NCBI GenBank assembly: GCA_015499985.1
Contig: JAAAUF010000880.1
Location: 4,902-17,171 of the forward strand
Length of the DNA stretch: 12,270 nt
From: Haplosporangium gracile
Lineage: Eukaryota > Mortierellomycota > Mortierellomycetes > Mortierellales > Mortierellaceae
Direction: 5' to 3'
Made by a program: the position numbers and the translations under genes. Below, in pieces: positions 9,182-12,270 of the stretch. The notes beneath the pieces are model-generated. The model saw only the letters and a program-made list of their open reading frames with translations, was not told the DNA's origin and searched no databases. Every line of letters begins with the position of its first letter. The first letter of the stretch is position 1.

Positions 9182-9954
9182 GGAGTTTATTCCATTCGGA
9201 GAAAAAGAGCCTTTTTGCTTTCGAGGACAAATAAGGACGCAAAGGAATTCGCCCAGAACAAAGGACAATATACAAAAAAAGGGGTTGTTTTGTGTTGTTC
9301 TTTGGACCCGACCTTTGAGCCAGGAGGTAGAAGAAAAAGAAAAAGACAAGTGCAGAAGCCCGTGTCTGTCTGTCTTGCATATTGCATGTAGGGCAAACAG
9401 GAACGGACAGTATGCATGCGTATATATTGAATTTCAACAAACACTCGTACAAGGGTAAGAGGCGGGGAAGGGGCGGGGAGGGGAGTAAGTAAGCAAAAGA
9501 AAGACCTTTCCTGTTGGCTTTTGCATGAAAAGGGATTTCTTCAACTTCCACTGCTTGCCGAGAAGGAACTAGCCGAGTCGAAAAAGCTACAGTCGAGTCC
9601 TCCTTTTTGTTGGCTTGTCCAATGAATTGTCAACACCACCCGCCCACCGACCCGCAAAATATGGTGCGACATCACAGATTGTTGTCTTGTTGCACAAAAA
9701 TAAGGTGAAAGGGTGTTATTTGAAACGTACAAAACAAAGGATAGGTTCTCTCTCTTTTCTTCCTCTTTCCTTTTCAGTTCTCGAACACAACATCAAATAT
9801 TCACCGACACATTCAAAAATCCATTCACCAGTTGTGCCTATTACCATACTCGCAACCGGTACCTCCCAAAATCCTCACCAACAACAACATCAACCATAAT
9901 CTTCCTTCTCAGCCATCTTCCCCTCCAACAACTCTCCAAAACAGAAAAAGAAAA
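9182..9954. other. Intergenic stretch with G-run motif and pyrimidine-rich leader
   Basis: I see no gene on either strand. The longest open frames are minus-strand and rich in Phe, Leu and Pro, with no recognisable pattern. Features are a TGCATGC palindrome followed by TATATAT at about 9413-9427, a four-run G motif at 9464-9483, and a C/T-rich block at about 9747-9778 ending in TTTTCAG, which could be the end of a 5' leader intron. CAA-rich and CCA-rich sequence at about 9800-9950 is a likely 5' leader of the next gene. Confidence 0.45.
9464..9483 (+). promoter_or_regulatory. Canonical G-quadruplex motif
   Basis: Four runs of four G are separated by AA, C and A, so the loops are only 2, 1 and 1 bases long. 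This is the pattern expected of a very stable parallel quadruplex. The same bases also read as overlapping GC-box or CCCCGCCCC-like sites on the minus strand, a known class of fungal C2H2 zinc-finger target. It lies about 470 bases before the next start codon. Confidence 0.55.
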
Positions 9955-10746
9955 ATGGATCCACAAAAGCACGAAGCTAACTTCCAAACCTTCCGTCTTC
10001 AAGCCGCCCACCGGACCAAGGGCGCTCGTTTCACAAGCAAGGACGAGATCAACATTATTATCCGTCGAGATCCGGCGTCCGGAAGAAGCATTGTGTTGTG
10101 GCATGATATTGTGAGCGTCTTTACGGCAGCGAGATGTGTCCAAAGTGGGGGGACTGTGCTGCCGTTTTTGAGTTGTGAAGGGTCTTCTGAATTGTAAGTT
10201 CTTTGTTTTTTTTTTGTGAGAGATGATAGCGGACAAGGAGAGGTGTTTAAACTGCGGTGAATTCAATTCTATTACTGCTGTTGCCGCCGTGAGGTGTGGT
10301 GATGACAAAAGAGAATCGTGGAAGAGTCGAATTAGGGACACATACAAACAGTTGTGAGTGTCGTTTTTTTTTTTGATGCGACGCATGCGACAATTATCAA
10401 TTAGGGCGTTGACCTTGTCTTGTGTTGTACAAGTTACAAGTACTTCTGTACTGCACCTGCATCCAAACTTTTATACTTTGCACGACAAAACAAAAGCAAT
10501 TGCATTACACCCCTTGTTTGCATGGCTGTTATTAATTCTCGTTTCGTTGTTTGACTTGTCCTCCTTTGTTGATAATTACCAATTGCCCCAAAACTACATT
10601 GCTCTTACTCATCCATTCCCCCACCCCTCCTTTGCTCTTTCGCTCTTTCATTCTCGATTATCTTTTCATTCTTTGTTAATACATTTAGTCTCGAGCCCCG
10701 TCGCATCGAAGCCCATCCTGATGTGATACTGGATGTTGTCCTCTAA
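9955..10746 (+). CDS. Small 98-residue conserved-looking protein of unknown function
   Basis: Two exons, 9955-10193 and 10689-10746, are joined by a GTAAGT..TTTAG intron after two bases of a Phe codon. Together they are 297 nt including TAA. The protein has FTSKDEINIIIRRDPASGRS, then IVLWHDIVSVFTAARCVQSG, then TVLPFLSC, and after the intron EPRRIEAHPDVILDVVL. The 'W.DI...F..A..V..G...VPFL......P.RIAA.P..ILDVV' arrangement matches, from memory, a short beta-rich module repeated in many Mortierella and Rhizophagus proteins, often fused to repeat domains. Here it stands alone. The start is set by a clean AAAAATGG context and the loss of protein-like sequence upstream. No signal peptide or membrane segment is seen. 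Function is unknown. Confidence 0.7.
10194..10688 (+). other. Intron of the 98-residue protein gene (495 nt)
   Basis: The donor is GTAAGT and the acceptor ACATTTAG. Splicing gives SSEFLEPRRIEAHPDV; without it the protein would stop at TAA 10195-10197 and lose its conserved-looking C-terminus. The intron is T-rich towards its 3' end and has no convincing gene of its own on either strand. The 181-codon minus-strand open frame that overlaps it is a chance product. Confidence 0.75.
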
Positions 10747-10770
10747 ATTCACAGAGGTAGTGCAACATCC
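10731..10770. repeat. Interrupted inverted repeat spanning the stop codon
   Basis: GGATGTTG and CAACATCC are perfect 8-base arms. Inside them CCTCT and AGAGG form a second 5-base stem around an 8-base loop, AAATTCAC. One base on one side and five on the other form an internal bulge. The TAA of the 98-residue protein is at 10744-10746, at the loop edge. In RNA this would be a strong hairpin at the start of the 3' UTR. Confidence 0.75.
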
Positions 10771-11114
10771 AGCCAATAACAACCAGTTGAGAGCGATGCA
10801 GGGCGACCGTTGACCGTTGAGAGAGAGGAAGAAGCGACACAAATTCAAGGGATCAGAGGGAGAAGCAAGTGTTTTTTGAGTTATAAAATTTCTGCACTTG
10901 TGCAGAGGTCGTTAGTTGTAGGGCTGGACCCGAAACTCATCTCCCGCTCAATTTTAACATCACTTCATCACATTTGGCGAAGACTTAACACCCAGGGGTG
11001 TGGTTAAAACGACAAAGAAGGGAAAGACTAGGCTAAGGGAGCATTCTCAGCCAATCATTTTGTTTCAGTTCAAAGATCGCAAATACTAAACATCCTACAC
11101 CCCGTCAGAGAACC
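10771..11114 (+). promoter_or_regulatory. Intergenic region with TATA, CCAAT and a palindrome
   Basis: No gene is seen. TATAAAA lies at 10882-10888 and a CCAAT box at 11051-11055, 60 bases before the next ATG. Between them is TTAA-CACCC-AG-GGGTG-TGG-TTAA at 10985-11007, a near-palindrome that could bind a dimeric factor. CCGTTGA is directly repeated at about 10807-10820. This would fit a promoter for the reading frame at 11115. Confidence 0.4.
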
Positions 11115-12263
11115 ATGTCCTTACGCTCTCGCAATGTCCCTGCTCGCTATTCTCCGTCTCTTCCTGAATTATCTTCTTTCGACCCGCTACATGCCCCAGA
11201 TTTACGACCCATCATCTTGTCCAAACGGTCTAAAGATGCTGCAGGCCATTCCAGGGAGGGTGCCACAGCTCACCCTTCCAAACCCCAGAAGGGTCAACCG
11301 CGGGCAGTTACTCCAGCTCCTCCCCATACCATCGCCCCTGGCGACCACGACGACAAGCCTCTCGTTCTGCATCGTTCTCGCGGCAAGCAATGTGCTTCTC
11401 CGCCCGCCACGTCGTCAGCTACTCTTCCACCTGCCACCCCTTTACCAGCTCCTGCATTACCCACGTCTTCACCTGCTCCTCCCACCTTACTGGCTGCCAT
11501 GACATCCGTGTTGACATTCCCGTCGCCCAACATGCCATTGACCTTTGTCGACAAGAACATGCCACCCCCCGCCCCACGCATTCAGACATCCGATCGACTT
11601 CTCGGCTAACGCAGGAGCAACAGATTCAAAGGGTTCAACGATGCCTACGAGCTGGTGGTATGGATGACCACTGGTGACAACTTGCAGCTGACAAAGTTGA
11701 GGGCTGCTGGAGGCAAAATTGCCGACGTGTACGAAGAAGCAGCTGCGACCGTGAGGCAAAAGTGCCTTAAGAGAACAGACTTTACTGGAAAATCAGCCAG
11801 GCAGGCCATCGACAGCATCAAGAATCGTGTGCGCATCACGTACAAGGCAACTAACCGTACTGGGACTGGCACCATTGATGGCTTGACTGTTGAATAGCAG
11901 CGGGAAAAGTTGTGCCCCGACTTCAATGTGCTGTGGCCTTTGGTGAACAGTTTACAAGGCAAAGAACCCAAGTATGTCCTCAAGTTGAAATCAACCGCTC
12001 GGCTTTCATCTCCACCTGTTGCTCTACTGCCCTCCCCCGCCAGCCCTTTACCACCTTGTCTTTCAACACTGTTCCCCCATTGCCTCTTCTCCCTCCTTGT
12101 ACGACGCCGCTTTCAGACGTTGCCGACGATCAAGGTATGCAATTCTTGCATCTGGTATGGACTATTATTGCCACCTTTCCTTTCATACATCTCAGACTGC
12201 ATGATGCCTCTCATTCCATTCACCAGATTCAGTTGTTGGTGGAGACGACAACGCGCCATATAG
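11115..12263 (+). pseudogene. SANT/Myb-like domain protein gene broken by two in-frame stops
   Basis: One frame runs for 382 codons from an ACCATGT start and is interrupted by TAA at 11607-11609 (codon 165) and TAG at 11895-11897 (codon 261). Codons 1-164 encode a basic, Pro/Ala/Ser-rich leader. Codons about 174-285 encode a helical domain: FNDAYELVVWMTTGDN, then GGKIADVYEEAAATVRQKC, then SARQAIDSIKNRVRITYK, a TGTGTIDGLTVE turn, and after TAG, REKLCPDFNVLWPLVNSLQG. This resembles SANT/Myb-like (trihelix) domains common in fungal transposon-derived proteins. After about 12000 all three frames are open and low in complexity, so the end is unclear. Each stop could come from a Gln codon by one C-to-T change. 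CTAAC with GCAG next to the first stop looks like a splice site but is too compact to work. Family assignment is tentative. Confidence 0.5.
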
Positions 12264-12270
12264 TCTAGAT

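Noticed and set aside
9126..9551. A 141-codon minus-strand open frame with Phe and Pro runs.
   Set aside because: It crosses the 3' UTR and the G-run motif. Its Phe run comes from an AAGAAAAAGAAAAAG tract and no domain is seen.
9841..10386. A 181-codon minus-strand open frame.
   Set aside because: It covers the antisense of exon 1 of the 98-residue gene plus part of its intron. The sense product is the better-supported protein.
11600..11614. CTAAC followed by GCAG as an intron end that would remove the first stop.
   Set aside because: The putative branch adenosine is only a few bases from the AG, too close for splicing, and there is no good donor upstream.
11607..11897. Stop-codon reassignment (TAA/TAG read as Gln) to explain the interrupted SANT-like frame.
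   Set aside because: The two other genes in the window end convincingly at TAA, so the standard code is in use.

Overview
The window looks like nuclear DNA of a filamentous, early-diverging fungus. Mortierellomycotina or a near relative in the Mucoromycota is the best guess. The reasons are GT..AG introns with a fungal CTAAC branch point, long pyrimidine tracts in front of genes, an ApsA/Num1-type cortical protein, and a short protein resembling a module I recall from Mortierella and Rhizophagus. No sequence search was possible, so the taxon is an inference. I see no rRNA, tRNA, CRISPR array, insertion sequence or virus.

Left part (1-2870). Positions 1-870 hold no convincing gene. The + strand is purine-rich from about 300 to 440, it carries an (AC)n microsatellite near 811-834, and a perfect palindromic E2F-type site lies at 13-24. 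Together these may be the promoter side of a leftward gene that lies outside the window. From about 2866 down to 878, the minus strand carries a broken coding relic that switches frame several times and contains stops. Its pieces run in the same order as POT1, the telomere single-strand end-binding protein: end of OB1, inter-OB helix, OB2, linker, C-terminal OB part. I call it a POT1-like pseudogene with moderate confidence.

Centre (2870-9180). A pyrimidine-rich upstream region with a (TC)12 tract leads into the main gene, a five-exon + strand gene at 3874-9093 encoding about 1319 residues. It has ApsA/Num1-type N-terminal coiled coils, a long acidic low-complexity middle, an Mcp5/Num1-type PH domain and a Ser/Thr-rich tail with a basic patch. 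Such proteins anchor dynein, and in yeast also mitochondria, at the cell cortex. Intron 1 is unusually long (866 nt) and contains tandem copies of an ~80-bp unit. Intron 3 splits the PH domain, is a multiple of three and has no in-frame stop.

Right part (9180-12270). An intergenic stretch with a textbook G-quadruplex motif (9464-9483) precedes a two-exon gene for a 98-residue protein (9955-10746). Its stop codon sits in the loop of a strong inverted repeat. After a short promoter-like gap comes a + strand reading frame (11115-12263) with a Pro-rich N-terminus and a SANT/Myb-like helical domain. Two in-frame stops interrupt it, so it is probably a pseudogene of a transposon-related or DNA-binding family.

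The genes do not form an operon or an obvious functional cluster. The two decayed loci flanking one intact housekeeping gene suggest local gene turnover.
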